A stretch of 59,905 bases of DNA, taken from a bacterium (GTDB lineage: Bacteria > Patescibacteriota > Saccharimonadia > Saccharimonadales > SZUA-47). Of the stretch, positions 1 to 8,289 are shown in pieces. The stretch is taken from assembly GCA_030427445.1 (NCBI GenBank), contig JAUIBQ010000005.1:1-59905 (forward strand). Direction: 5' to 3'. Numbering within the stretch: the stretch's first letter is position 1; every line of letters starts with the position of its first letter. The position numbers and the translations under genes were made by a program. The notes under the pieces are model-generated. The model was not told where the DNA came from, made no database searches, and worked only from the letters and a program-made list of their open reading frames with translations.

Positions 1-501
1 AGATCTGTCAGATGGTTTAAAGATAAAATGGTGCCTCGTAAAGTAATTGATGATGCTCTTAAAGTTGCACGTCAATCACCTACGGCTTGCAACAGGCTCC
101 CTTATGAATTTAGAATATTCGACGATCCAGAACTAGTAAAAAAAGTATCTAATACTCCTTTTGGAACGGGTGGCTACGCAGATAATATTCCTATCATAGC
201 TGTTGTGGTAGGAAAGTTAGACTCTTACTTTAGTGCACGTGATAGACACGCTATTTACATTGATAGCTCACTTGCAGTTATGAGTTTCGTCTATGCATTA
301 CAGGTTCAAGGTGTATCTACATGCTTAATAAATTGGCCTGACTTTGAACCCTTAGAGCATAAAATGCAAAAATTATTGAAGCTAGACATCAATGAGCGAC
401 CTATCATCCTAGTTGCAATAGGGTATGCCGATGATAAAGAGCTAGTACCTCGTTCAACAAAGAAAGAAATAGATACTATTAGAAGGTTCAATTTTGAATA
501 A
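1..501 (+). CDS. Nitroreductase family protein, 5' end outside window
   Basis: The frame is open back to base 1, and the residues before the first internal Met (RSVRWFKDK) match the usual nitroreductase N-terminus (RRSVR.FkdkpV), so the real start lies upstream of the window. Visible family features are the S-P-T-A-C-N stretch that normally contacts FMN, and the late pattern in which a LNWPDFEP-like segment is followed by the IILVAIGYAD strand. Members are FMN-dependent NAD(P)H oxidoreductases of cytosolic location. Members often sit inside polysaccharide clusters next to pyruvyl transferases, as here. The substrate cannot be inferred. The stop overlaps the next gene by 8 bases. Confidence 0.75.
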   Translation, partial: RSVRWFKDKMVPRKVIDDALKVARQSPTACNRLPYEFRIFDDPELVKKVSNTPFGTGGYADNIPIIAVVVGKLDSYFSARDRHAIYIDSSLAVMSFVYALQVQGVSTCLINWPDFEPLEHKMQKLLKLDINERPIILVAIGYADDKELVPRSTKKEIDTIRRFNFE

Positions 502-1432
502 GAAACTCACAAAAAACCTCCTCTCACTGATGGTGCTCCTCTCTGTTGCATATTTTTTTATCGACAGGCTTCGGAGTAATTGGGCGAACATAGAAGCTGA
601 AACAAATTTAACCCCTTCTGTGTGGTCCTTGGCCGCAATATTATTGTTTGTTTCGGCTGTGGTTGTTTCAGGATTATTGTGGAAAAGAGTTTTGCTTTAC
701 GTGGACAGTAATATCGAACTGGATGACATCGAGGCTGTGAGAGTGCACTCAGGGGCATGGCTCCTGAAGTATATACCAGGACAGGCAGGTGCAGTAATGT
801 ATAAAGTTACATGGGCTCAGAAAAATAATTTCAAGAAACAGTCAGCAGTAGTTTCCTTTATATTAGAGAATTTATATCTAACAATCGCGTCACTAGCAAT
901 TCCGTCTATACTACTATTGCTATATGAAGACTACAGGACCTCAGTTCAATTGCTTTTAATTTCTGCTGCTGTTGCATCAATGATATTAGTCTTTAGTTCA
1001 AAGGTATTGTCAAAATTTATAAAGGCAACTTCTTCAAAGATAAAAAAAATAAATATTGAGAATATTGGAAATTACAGCTTTAATCATATAGATACAATAA
1101 AATTTTCACTTATGTATTTAGCACCCAGAGCAATAAACGGTTTAGGGTTTGTCGCTGTAAGTGCTTCATTATTCTCGGCAGGGATAGAGCATACATTACC
1201 CCTCATATCTGCATATACTGTTGCTGGAATAGTCGGCATATATGCGATCTTTGTTCCTAGCGGAATAGGTGTCAGAGAGGCAGTAATAGTTGCTTTAGTG
1301 GGACCAATTATCGGTATAGATCAGGCGATCCTTCTCTCTTTGGTAGCTAGACTATACGCCACTATCTCTGACGGTGTATTAGCCTTAGTTTACTTTATTA
1401 TATATGGCAAAATGAGAGGAATAAAAGCATGA
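494..1432 (+). CDS. Lysylphosphatidylglycerol-synthase-TM / flippase-like membrane protein
   Basis: A 312-residue, strongly hydrophobic protein with about eight predicted membrane segments. A motif around residues 92-97 (KYIPGQ) after a basic/His-containing loop, and a late PSGIGVREA segment, are hallmarks of the UPF0104/LPG_synthase_TM (AglD-like) family. Members lack a soluble catalytic domain and are usually found in surface-glycan loci, with a lipid- or glycan-linked membrane role inferred. The start is a TTG inside the end of the preceding gene. The downstream pyruvyl transferase begins in an ATGA overlap, so the genes are translationally coupled. Substrate unknown. Confidence 0.75.
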   Translation: MNKKLTKNLLSLMVLLSVAYFFIDRLRSNWANIEAETNLTPSVWSLAAILLFVSAVVVSGLLWKRVLLYVDSNIELDDIEAVRVHSGAWLLKYIPGQAGAVMYKVTWAQKNNFKKQSAVVSFILENLYLTIASLAIPSILLLLYEDYRTSVQLLLISAAVASMILVFSSKVLSKFIKATSSKIKKINIENIGNYSFNHIDTIKFSLMYLAPRAINGLGFVAVSASLFSAGIEHTLPLISAYTVAGIVGIYAIFVPSGIGVREAVIVALVGPIIGIDQAILLSLVARLYATISDGVLALVYFIIYGKMRGIKA

Positions 1433-2631
1433 AATATGTACTTATAGCAGCTACTTTCTCAGGCAACAAAGGTGCAGCCTCTATGCTTGAAGCAGCTATA
1501 CAGACAATTAGCGCGAGAGACACAAAAGCACAATTCAGTGTATTCACGGTGTATCCAGAAGCAGACAAAAGATTTAATTCTTATGAAAATGTAGAAATAT
1601 TTAATGCCAAGCCACTTTATCTTGGGGCTGTAATAAATCCCATGTCTTTACTATATAAAATATTTCCACCTTTACGATTTCTCATCAGAAAAAATAAAGA
1701 AGTAAATGCTCTAGTGAAATCTGATGTATTAGTTGACTTAGGGGGGATCACGTTTGTAAATGGTAGGGAAAAATTCCTTATATATAATGTTGCCACAATT
1801 TTACCCTCATTGATACTTGGGAAGAAGGTAGTGAAGGCTTCTCAAGCTATGGGCCCCTTTTCTGGGATTAATAGAAGGATAGCATGTATATTTTTGCCTA
1901 GAGTGCATTCAATACACGCACGGGGAGCTATCACCCGAGCGTATATAGATACGCTTAAACTAGATAATGTAGTCGATTCAACCGACTATGCTTTTTTACT
2001 AGAGGCCAGTGATGATGAAAAAAATAAGGCCAAAAAGACATTGAAAAAATACGGATTTAACAAAGAACTCGAAAAAGTTGGTTTCATGCCAAGTGAAGTA
2101 ATTTATAAAAAATCCTTAAAATCTGGTAAGGACTACATTGGATTCTGTGTTGCAACAATAGAACAGCTCTTAAAGGATAATAGACAGGTATGGTTAATGG
2201 CTTACAGTGCTCGATCTGGAACAGATGCAAGACATAATAATGACTTACCAGTGTGTAGAGAGATCGCACGAGCAATTGATAGCGAAAATCTAATTTTTAT
2301 AGACGATGAACTTTCCGCTCAGGAACTAAGAATTATAATTGGCAAGATGGATATCATTATAACCTCAAGATTTCATGCAATGATAGCATCATTGAGTACA
2401 GCCACAATCCCCCTTATTATTGGGTGGAGTCATAAATATGCCGAGATAATGAGCATGTTTGATATAGAATTCTTGGCACTTGATTCGAAAGAGCTGGACA
2501 CTAAGAGAACAATGAATTTGGTTCAAAGAGCGTTTGATGAAAGATTAAAACTAAAACAACAGATTTTAAAAACTCTTCCAAAGATTATAAAAAGCGCAGA
2601 CGTACAGGTTCACAGTATTACCGGACAATAG
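1429..2631 (+). CDS. Polysaccharide pyruvyl transferase family protein
   Basis: A 400-residue protein with the family's N-terminal Gly/Asn motif (SGNKGAASM, residues 11-19), a central DLGGITF motif and the C-terminal SRFHAMIA motif around residue 312. All three are typical of PF04230 (CsaB/WcaK type). Members transfer pyruvate from PEP to sugars of a polysaccharide or carry out related glycosyl chemistry. It is the last gene of the plus-strand operon that starts left of the window. An SD-like AGAGGA precedes the ATG. The acceptor sugar is not predictable. Confidence 0.85.
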   Translation: MKYVLIAATFSGNKGAASMLEAAIQTISARDTKAQFSVFTVYPEADKRFNSYENVEIFNAKPLYLGAVINPMSLLYKIFPPLRFLIRKNKEVNALVKSDVLVDLGGITFVNGREKFLIYNVATILPSLILGKKVVKASQAMGPFSGINRRIACIFLPRVHSIHARGAITRAYIDTLKLDNVVDSTDYAFLLEASDDEKNKAKKTLKKYGFNKELEKVGFMPSEVIYKKSLKSGKDYIGFCVATIEQLLKDNRQVWLMAYSARSGTDARHNNDLPVCREIARAIDSENLIFIDDELSAQELRIIIGKMDIIITSRFHAMIASLSTATIPLIIGWSHKYAEIMSMFDIEFLALDSKELDTKRTMNLVQRAFDERLKLKQQILKTLPKIIKSADVQVHSITGQ

Positions 2632-2656
2632 CTAACGTGACTTGTTTTGTTTCAAT

Positions 2657-3598
2657 TTAGGTTAAGGAATTTTTTTTAACTTTTTCTAGGATATTTTCAC
2701 TAATAATTCTATTAGTTTTGATAAGGTCTGCTATCACACCAAGCACACAGAAAAGTAGTCCTGCTGTGAAGAGTGCTACTCCCAGTAGTAGTGATTGGAT
2801 GTGTTGACCTGGATTTTGATCTCCGACTGTGAGAATGAGATATCTCACGAAAGGAATTGCGCTAATTAGTAAAAGTGACAAACCGGGGACGACAAACACC
2901 TTTAGAGGCTCATGCATGAAATAGCTTTTCGCAATAACTCGTCCAGATTTGTACATATGCTGCCAGATGTTTTTAAACAATCTTGATTTACGAGTAGGGG
3001 GATTAGTAGTCACTGGAACAGACGAGATAGCCATCCGTTTACGACCTGCATGAATGATGCTTTCAGTGCAGTAGCTAAATGAGTTTACTATATGCATCTT
3101 GATAGCTGCTTCTTTAGAATAAGCTCTGAAGCCACTGACCGTGTCAGGAACATTTGTGTTAGCTGCTTTATTTACAACCCATGAGCCAAACTGCTGCATC
3201 ATTTTCTTAAATGTACCAAAGTGCGCGATTGTTCCTGTCTGCCGGTCACCAATAACTATATCAGCTTCACCGTCTAAAATTGGTTTCGTGAGTTTAGGGA
3301 TATCAGCTTGAGGATACTGATTGTCTCCGTCTGTGTTTACAATCACATCTGCGCCATGTGCCAATGCGTAGTCAAGCCCATCTGTGAATGACCGTGCTAA
3401 ACCTTGATTCGTTCTGTGATGAACAAAATGCTTCACGCCGAATTTCTTGGCTACTTTTACCGTTTCGTCTGTGGATCCATCATTAATAATTAAGATTTCA
3501 ACGCTTTCAAAACCAGGCACCTTTTTTGGTATCGTTTTAAGCACATCTGGGAGCGTTTCCTCTTCATTTAGACATGGGATTTGTACAAATAATTTCAT
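2657..3598 (-). CDS. Glycosyltransferase family 2 with C-terminal membrane anchor (DPM1/GtrB-like)
   Basis: The N-terminal GT-A fold shows IPCLNEEETL, the NDGSTDE nucleotide-binding motif and the metal-binding TDGDNQYP motif. A C-terminal block (roughly residues 235-300) forms two transmembrane helices, as in polyisoprenyl-phosphate sugar transferases. Inferred role: transfer of a sugar from a nucleotide donor to a lipid carrier or a growing glycan at the inner membrane face. I prefer the ATG at 3598 over the TTG at 3613, because it follows the upstream stop by one base and has AGAGG at a proper distance. It lies directly downstream of the UDP-sugar dehydrogenase and is probably co-transcribed with it. 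Confidence 0.88.
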   Translation of the reverse strand: MKLFVQIPCLNEEETLPDVLKTIPKKVPGFESVEILIINDGSTDETVKVAKKFGVKHFVHHRTNQGLARSFTDGLDYALAHGADVIVNTDGDNQYPQADIPKLTKPILDGEADIVIGDRQTGTIAHFGTFKKMMQQFGSWVVNKAANTNVPDTVSGFRAYSKEAAIKMHIVNSFSYCTESIIHAGRKRMAISSVPVTTNPPTRKSRLFKNIWQHMYKSGRVIAKSYFMHEPLKVFVVPGLSLLLISAIPFVRYLILTVGDQNPGQHIQSLLLGVALFTAGLLFCVLGVIADLIKTNRIISENILEKVKKNSLT

Positions 3599-3599
3599 T

Positions 3600-4940
3600 T
3601 CAACCTCTTCCAACTCCTATGTATTGTAAACCAGCGCTCTCTATATCTAAAGGGTTCAAGACGTTTTGTGCATCAACTATAAGCGAACCGGCCATTTTTT
3701 TGCTGATATCCTTCCATTTTAGCTCTCTAAACTCTGGCCATTCAGTTGTGATGAGCACAGCGTCTACACCAGTAATGGCTTCATCGACTGAGCTACAGGG
3801 CTTGACTGTCTTCCTGAGATCTTCAGATGCTTCCTCATTTGCTTGGGGGTCATAAGCGCAGACGCTAGCACCTCTCTTATCGAGTATGTTTGCCAGATTA
3901 ACACCAGGAGACCTGCGGGCATCGGACGTACCTGCTTTGAAGGCTAGTCCAAGTACTGCAATCTTTTTACCTTCAAAACTTCCGAGCGCATTTTGAGCTT
4001 TTTCGGCTATGTACCCAGGCATACTAGCATTTATGTCTGTTGCTGCAGTCATAATGGGCATCTCAACACCGTAGTGAGTTGCGCTTGAGATAAGCCCTGA
4101 GACATCTTTCGGGAAACATCCACCACCATAGCCACGACCTGCGTTGAAGAATGCGCGTCCAATTCTACGGTCAGCTCCAACGGCATCCATGACATCAACA
4201 ACATTTGCGCCAGAGGCGTCTGCAAGCTTGGCGATGTTATTTGCGAAAGATATCTTGAGGGCCAAGAAAGCGTTAGCAGTCACTTTTATGAGTTCCGCAC
4301 TTTCTAAATTAGCCTCAATGTATTGTCCAACTGGCGCATTCTCTTTCCATCTATCATCAAGCTCAGCAAGTTTCGCAATATCGTCTCTGTTTTTCTCGAT
4401 ATCTTTATAGACATTTATAACAGCTTTACGCGCCTTTTCACTTGGTCCGCCTACAACAATACGGTCAAAGTACAGCGTGTCTCCGACTGCCGTTCCTTCA
4501 CGAAGAAATTCGGGGTTTGAGGTGTAGTTTTCTGGATGTTTCAGAAGTTTTGATGCTTCTTTGCCCGTACCGACTGGGACGGTACTTTTTTGGACATATA
4601 CTGCATCATCTTGCATGAGTTTTGAGGCTGTTTCTGCGGAAGAGAAAACATAGCTGAGATTAGAGCTCCCGTCTGGATTATCGGGTGTGCCTACACAAGA
4701 GAAAATCACAGAAGACTCTTTCACACCATCGTAATCTGTAGAAGGAATGAGATTTCCATCGTCTACTGCTTTTTTGATAAGTGGATTGATGCCTTCCTCA
4801 TAAAAAAAAGATTTACCGGATTTAAGGACGTCAATTCGCTTAGGGTTGATGTCGATAAGATGGACTTTGTACCCTGCAATTGCTGCAATTGCTGCGGTTG
4901 TCACACCCACATACCCAGACCCAATCACTGAAATTATCAT
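3600..4940 (-). CDS. UDP-glucose / UDP-ManNAc-type nucleotide-sugar 6-dehydrogenase
   Basis: A 446-residue member of the UDPG/MGDP dehydrogenase family. The N-terminal NAD-binding Rossmann motif GSGYVGVTTA is at residues 7-16, NPEFLREG at about 142-149, and the catalytic Cys is residue 275 in GYGGGCFPKDV. The C-terminal UDP-binding domain contains GLAFKAGTSDAR. The NAD-dependent four-electron oxidation gives a uronic acid donor for the glycan locus. UDP-glucose is the most likely substrate, but UDP-ManNAc or GDP-mannose cannot be excluded by reading. A minus-strand -10 box lies 7 bases before the ATG, so the mRNA is probably leaderless. Confidence 0.9.
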   Translation of the reverse strand: MIISVIGSGYVGVTTAAIAAIAGYKVHLIDINPKRIDVLKSGKSFFYEEGINPLIKKAVDDGNLIPSTDYDGVKESSVIFSCVGTPDNPDGSSNLSYVFSSAETASKLMQDDAVYVQKSTVPVGTGKEASKLLKHPENYTSNPEFLREGTAVGDTLYFDRIVVGGPSEKARKAVINVYKDIEKNRDDIAKLAELDDRWKENAPVGQYIEANLESAELIKVTANAFLALKISFANNIAKLADASGANVVDVMDAVGADRRIGRAFFNAGRGYGGGCFPKDVSGLISSATHYGVEMPIMTAATDINASMPGYIAEKAQNALGSFEGKKIAVLGLAFKAGTSDARRSPGVNLANILDKRGASVCAYDPQANEEASEDLRKTVKPCSSVDEAITGVDAVLITTEWPEFRELKWKDISKKMAGSLIVDAQNVLNPLDIESAGLQYIGVGRG

Positions 4941-4947
4941 AATCTAT

Positions 4948-4953
4948 ATTTTA
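4948..4953 (-). promoter_or_regulatory. -10 box of the UDP-sugar dehydrogenase promoter
   Basis: TAAAAT on the minus strand ends 7 bases before the ATG at 4940, with no Shine-Dalgarno between them. The geometry implies transcription starting at or next to the start codon. It faces the divergent promoter of the guanylyltransferase gene. Confidence 0.5.
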
Positions 4954-4976
4954 ACAAAATTGGATGAAGGGTTTGG

Positions 4977-4982
4977 TATAGT
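4977..4982 (+). promoter_or_regulatory. -10 box of the mannose operon promoter
   Basis: TATAGT lies 9 bases before the ATG at 4992. No convincing -35 box is seen. Transcription would start within a few bases of the ATG. Confidence 0.5.
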
Positions 4983-4991
4983 AGAGGTACT

Positions 4992-6044
4992 ATGATTGTA
5001 TGCATTATTGCGGGGGGTAGTGGGACAAGGCTATGGCCTCTATCTACTTCCGAGTACCCAAAACACTTATTAAAAGTAAATGGTGACGATAGTTCACTAT
5101 TACAAAATACATATAAACGAGCGAAAGAAATAGCAGACCATGTGTATGTTGTTACAGAAATGGGGCATGCCCACCACATCAAAAATCAGCTACCTGAACT
5201 CACAGATGACAATTTTGTAGTAGAGCCTGCAAGACGAGGTACAGCTAGCTGTATTGTCGCAGCGTTAGCTCATGTATCTAAGCGTCATGATAAAGAAGAG
5301 CCTGTGGCGATTCTATCTGCAGATCACTACATTAGAGACCTTGTTGGCTTTACACATAGTTTTCGTATAGCCGAGGATGTTTCAAAGAGTGAAGGCAGAA
5401 TAGTATTAGTTGGAGTAGAACCTGATCATCCTGCAACAGGATTTGGATATATCCAGAAGGATGGTATTTTTGATGAAGATAGCCTTGTGTACAATGTACA
5501 CTCGTTTAGAGAAAAACCAGACTATGACACAGCAAGGTCTTATGTAAAAAGTGGTAAATACTTATGGAACTGTGGCTACTTCGTCGGCTCAGTAAAGACA
5601 TTTACTGAAAAAATGAAAGAGCACTCAGAAGAGCTTTTCTCTAATTTTAAAAAACTCTCTGACGCAAGCGATGATTCATACAGAGATGTATATTTGGCAT
5701 TTGAGAACGATACAATCGATTATGCATTGATTGAAAAAGTTGATGATCTTTTGGTGGTTCCAGCGAGTTTTGACTGGATGGACTTGGGATCTTACGGTGA
5801 TCTTCATAAAGCTGTAGGTGCCGATGAAAAAGGCAACTATGTTGGAAAAGGCAATGTTGAGCTTGAGGACGTAGATAACTGTTATATAGAAAATCACGAA
5901 GATAAGCCTGTCGCAGTTGTGGGCCTCGATAATGTTGTCGTCATAAACACCAAAGACGGAATTTTAGTAGCACGAAAAGACCTAGGCCAACAAGTCGGGG
6001 TTGTCGCGAAGCGTATAGCAAAGAAAGGTGAAGAAAGTGCCTAA
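4992..6044 (+). CDS. manC: Mannose-1-phosphate guanylyltransferase
   Basis: A 350-residue nucleotidyltransferase. The signature GGSGTRLWPLS is at residues 8-18, followed by PKHLLK, the REKPD motif and WNCGYF, all typical of GDP-mannose pyrophosphorylases. It makes GDP-mannose from Man-1-P and GTP. It has the short form, without the C-terminal cupin isomerase domain of bifunctional ManC/AlgA; a separate cupin is encoded two genes downstream. It heads a four-gene plus-strand operon (guanylyltransferase, HAD phosphomannomutase, cupin, SIS protein) that covers the mannose branch. Confidence 0.9.
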   Translation: MIVCIIAGGSGTRLWPLSTSEYPKHLLKVNGDDSSLLQNTYKRAKEIADHVYVVTEMGHAHHIKNQLPELTDDNFVVEPARRGTASCIVAALAHVSKRHDKEEPVAILSADHYIRDLVGFTHSFRIAEDVSKSEGRIVLVGVEPDHPATGFGYIQKDGIFDEDSLVYNVHSFREKPDYDTARSYVKSGKYLWNCGYFVGSVKTFTEKMKEHSEELFSNFKKLSDASDDSYRDVYLAFENDTIDYALIEKVDDLLVVPASFDWMDLGSYGDLHKAVGADEKGNYVGKGNVELEDVDNCYIENHEDKPVAVVGLDNVVVINTKDGILVARKDLGQQVGVVAKRIAKKGEESA

Positions 6045-6795
6045 GCAGGTTATAGCATTTGATCTTGATGACACATTAGCAATATCCAAAGGTGCAGTTA
6101 CTGATAGAATGGCTGAACTTTTGTCGAAATTACTTAGACACAAACAGGTCTGTATTATTTCTGGCGGTAAGTTTGAGCAGTTTTTAACTCAAGTTATTGA
6201 AAGACTTGAAGTTGAAAGACATTATCTCCTTAATCTACATGTTTTACCAACCTGTGGAACTCGTTATTACCAGTATGATGACGCGAAGCAAGAATGGAAA
6301 CCGATATACAAAGAAGATTTGCCTGATGACAAAAAAGAAAAAATATTGAACGTACTGGAGTCGAGTGCAAAAAAACTAGGTATTTGGAGAGAAAAAACCT
6401 GGGGGCCAATCATTGAAGATCGACTCAGCCAGATTACGTACTCAGCTCTCGGCCAACAAGCACCACCAGACGAAAAGTATAAGTGGGCTGAAGAAAATGC
6501 AGACTTAAAAAAAGAATTTCGTAATGAGTTAGCTGAACTACTCCCTGATTTGGAAGTGCGTCTTGGAGGCTCCACATCCGTAGACATTACATTGCCTGGT
6601 ATTGATAAAGCCTACGGCATGAAGAAGTTGATGGCAGAACTTGAAGTTGGAATAGATGACATCTTATTTGTAGGTGACAAGCTTGAAGAAGGCGGGAACG
6701 ACTATCCTGTAAAAGCACTTGGCATAGACACTATAGCAGTAGAAAAGTGGGAAGATACACAGTTTGTAATAGAAACACTTAACAAAGTCGGGTAA
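6037..6795 (+). CDS. HAD-IIB phosphomannomutase-like phosphatase
   Basis: Begins with the HAD motif DLDDTL, has IISGG as motif II, and near the C-terminus VGDKLEEGGND, the HAD motif III/IV region seen in eukaryotic-type phosphomannomutase (PMM2-like). The cap-domain stretch EDRLSQITYSALGQ also resembles that family. Inferred reaction: Man-6-P to Man-1-P, feeding the adjacent guanylyltransferase. I chose the GTG at 6037, which has AAAGG 8 bases upstream, over the in-frame GTG at 6028. The gene overlaps the preceding stop, so translation is likely coupled. Phosphatase activity is an alternative. Confidence 0.75.
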   Translation: MPKQVIAFDLDDTLAISKGAVTDRMAELLSKLLRHKQVCIISGGKFEQFLTQVIERLEVERHYLLNLHVLPTCGTRYYQYDDAKQEWKPIYKEDLPDDKKEKILNVLESSAKKLGIWREKTWGPIIEDRLSQITYSALGQQAPPDEKYKWAEENADLKKEFRNELAELLPDLEVRLGGSTSVDITLPGIDKAYGMKKLMAELEVGIDDILFVGDKLEEGGNDYPVKALGIDTIAVEKWEDTQFVIETLNKVG

Positions 6796-6800
6796 GTTGT

Positions 6801-7304
6801 ATGACTAAAGAAGAAGTATTAAAACAAGTTAAAAAAGAGCTTGTGATGGCTAAGAAATACACATTAGCTGATGTCGATGAGCTTAAGCCCTGGGGTGCTT
6901 ACTATCGACTTGCAGACGAACACGCCGAACAATTTGTTGCAGAGTATTTCCCTGGACGAACCGTAGAAGAACTAGGTCAAGGTGGCAGTCTGAGTCCAAA
7001 GTTTCTTATATTTGAGCCAGGTAAAAAACTCAGCTTTCAATACCATCACAGAAGAGCGGAGATATGGCGAGTTATTTCAGGCAGATTGACGGCTACAATA
7101 ACCGATAAAGATGAGGAAGGTGAATATACGACATACACAGCTGGAGACGAACTGTCATACGGTGCGGAAATGCGCCATCGTGCTGGTGCTCCAGAAGATG
7201 GAGAATGGTGTGTTGTTGCAGAGATTTGGCAACACACTGATCAAGAAAATCCGACAGATGAATCGGACATAGTTCGCTTAGTCGATGATTTTGGGAGGGC
7301 CTAA
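6801..7304 (+). CDS. Type II mannose-6-phosphate isomerase-like cupin
   Basis: A 167-residue single-cupin protein. The metal-site motif is at residues 82-89 (HHRRAEIW), followed by G(x)L and a second conserved block around H-R-A-G-A. This matches the C-terminal isomerase domain of bifunctional ManC proteins. Inferred reaction: fructose-6-P to mannose-6-P, supplying the HAD phosphomannomutase just upstream. It lies 5 bases after that gene and 1 base before the SIS gene, inside the mannose operon. An internal Met at residue 16 is an alternative start. Confidence 0.75.
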   Translation: MTKEEVLKQVKKELVMAKKYTLADVDELKPWGAYYRLADEHAEQFVAEYFPGRTVEELGQGGSLSPKFLIFEPGKKLSFQYHHRRAEIWRVISGRLTATITDKDEEGEYTTYTAGDELSYGAEMRHRAGAPEDGEWCVVAEIWQHTDQENPTDESDIVRLVDDFGRA

Positions 7305-7305
7305 T

Positions 7306-8244
7306 ATGACAACAGACTCATTACTTACTTTACGTACTTTCACTGAAGATAATATGCCTACACTTGATGTTGTGACTTTGGGTGCACTTGAGTTGCTTTC
7401 TCAAAAGAACCTACCAAAGCTCGACATACCATATAAGCATCCAATCGTTGTCGGCTCAGGCAATGCGGAAGTAGCGGGAAGGATTATATTTGAGAGCGTT
7501 GATGCAATATTTGCCTCAGAGAGCACAGTAGACGCAAAGCTGGAGATAGAATCAGTCGATGGCGTAGTGCTTTTGTCTGCTTCAGGTAGTAAACACGCAC
7601 CAATTATCGCTAACAAAGCAAGAGAGAAGGGACTTCCTGTAACTTTAGTCACAAATAACGAAGAAAACCCTACGAAAGAGGCAATGGCAGATTACAGTGG
7701 ATACGCGCAATTTGTGTACCCGAAAAATAGGGAACCGTATACTTACAACACTTCGACATATATGGGTATGATTTTAGGGGGCAGTGGTGAGAGTGCATCG
7801 GAAATCGAAGCATTTATTGAAGAGTACATCTCCACGATAACCTTCCCTGATTTTAGTCAGTATCAAAAATATTACCTCATTGTTCCTCCGCACTTCTCAG
7901 GCATCACATCGATGTTACAAACGAAATTCATTGAGCTTTTTGGCCGTGAAATTGCTCGAGATGTAAGCACCTCTGAACTTATGAAGCATGCTACCACTGT
8001 CGTACCCTCTAAAGAATTATTTATCTCATTTGGTGATGTTGAGAACGTTTGGGGTGAGCCTGAAGATAGGTTACACATACCTCTCCCTAACGCTGCAGGC
8101 TACGGTGCTATGATGGCGATAGGGTATTACGTTATAGGACAGATCCAAAAAGAGTATAGTCACTATTTCCAAGACAATATTGTAGAGTATTGCAAACGTG
8201 CCTCTGAGTCGTTTAGGTCTTCAATATCACCAATAGTTGAGTGA
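7306..8244 (+). CDS. SIS-domain sugar-phosphate isomerase-like protein
   Basis: A 312-residue protein with one recognisable SIS fold: a VVGSGNAEVAGR sugar-phosphate loop and VVLLSASGSK, comparable to the S-S/T-G-N-T motif of phosphosugar isomerases. It may be related to bifunctional phosphoglucose/phosphomannose isomerases, but motif spacing is divergent. The start at 7306 is supported by GGGAGG 7 bases upstream; the in-frame ATG at 7285 lies inside the previous gene. It ends the mannose operon, which suggests hexose-phosphate interconversion. It converges with glmS. Confidence 0.65.
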   Translation: MTTDSLLTLRTFTEDNMPTLDVVTLGALELLSQKNLPKLDIPYKHPIVVGSGNAEVAGRIIFESVDAIFASESTVDAKLEIESVDGVVLLSASGSKHAPIIANKAREKGLPVTLVTNNEENPTKEAMADYSGYAQFVYPKNREPYTYNTSTYMGMILGGSGESASEIEAFIEEYISTITFPDFSQYQKYYLIVPPHFSGITSMLQTKFIELFGREIARDVSTSELMKHATTVVPSKELFISFGDVENVWGEPEDRLHIPLPNAAGYGAMMAIGYYVIGQIQKEYSHYFQDNIVEYCKRASESFRSSISPIVE

Positions 8245-8289
8245 TTTCACGCCGTTTGACCATTTAACTTCTTAGGATTTCACCGCATT

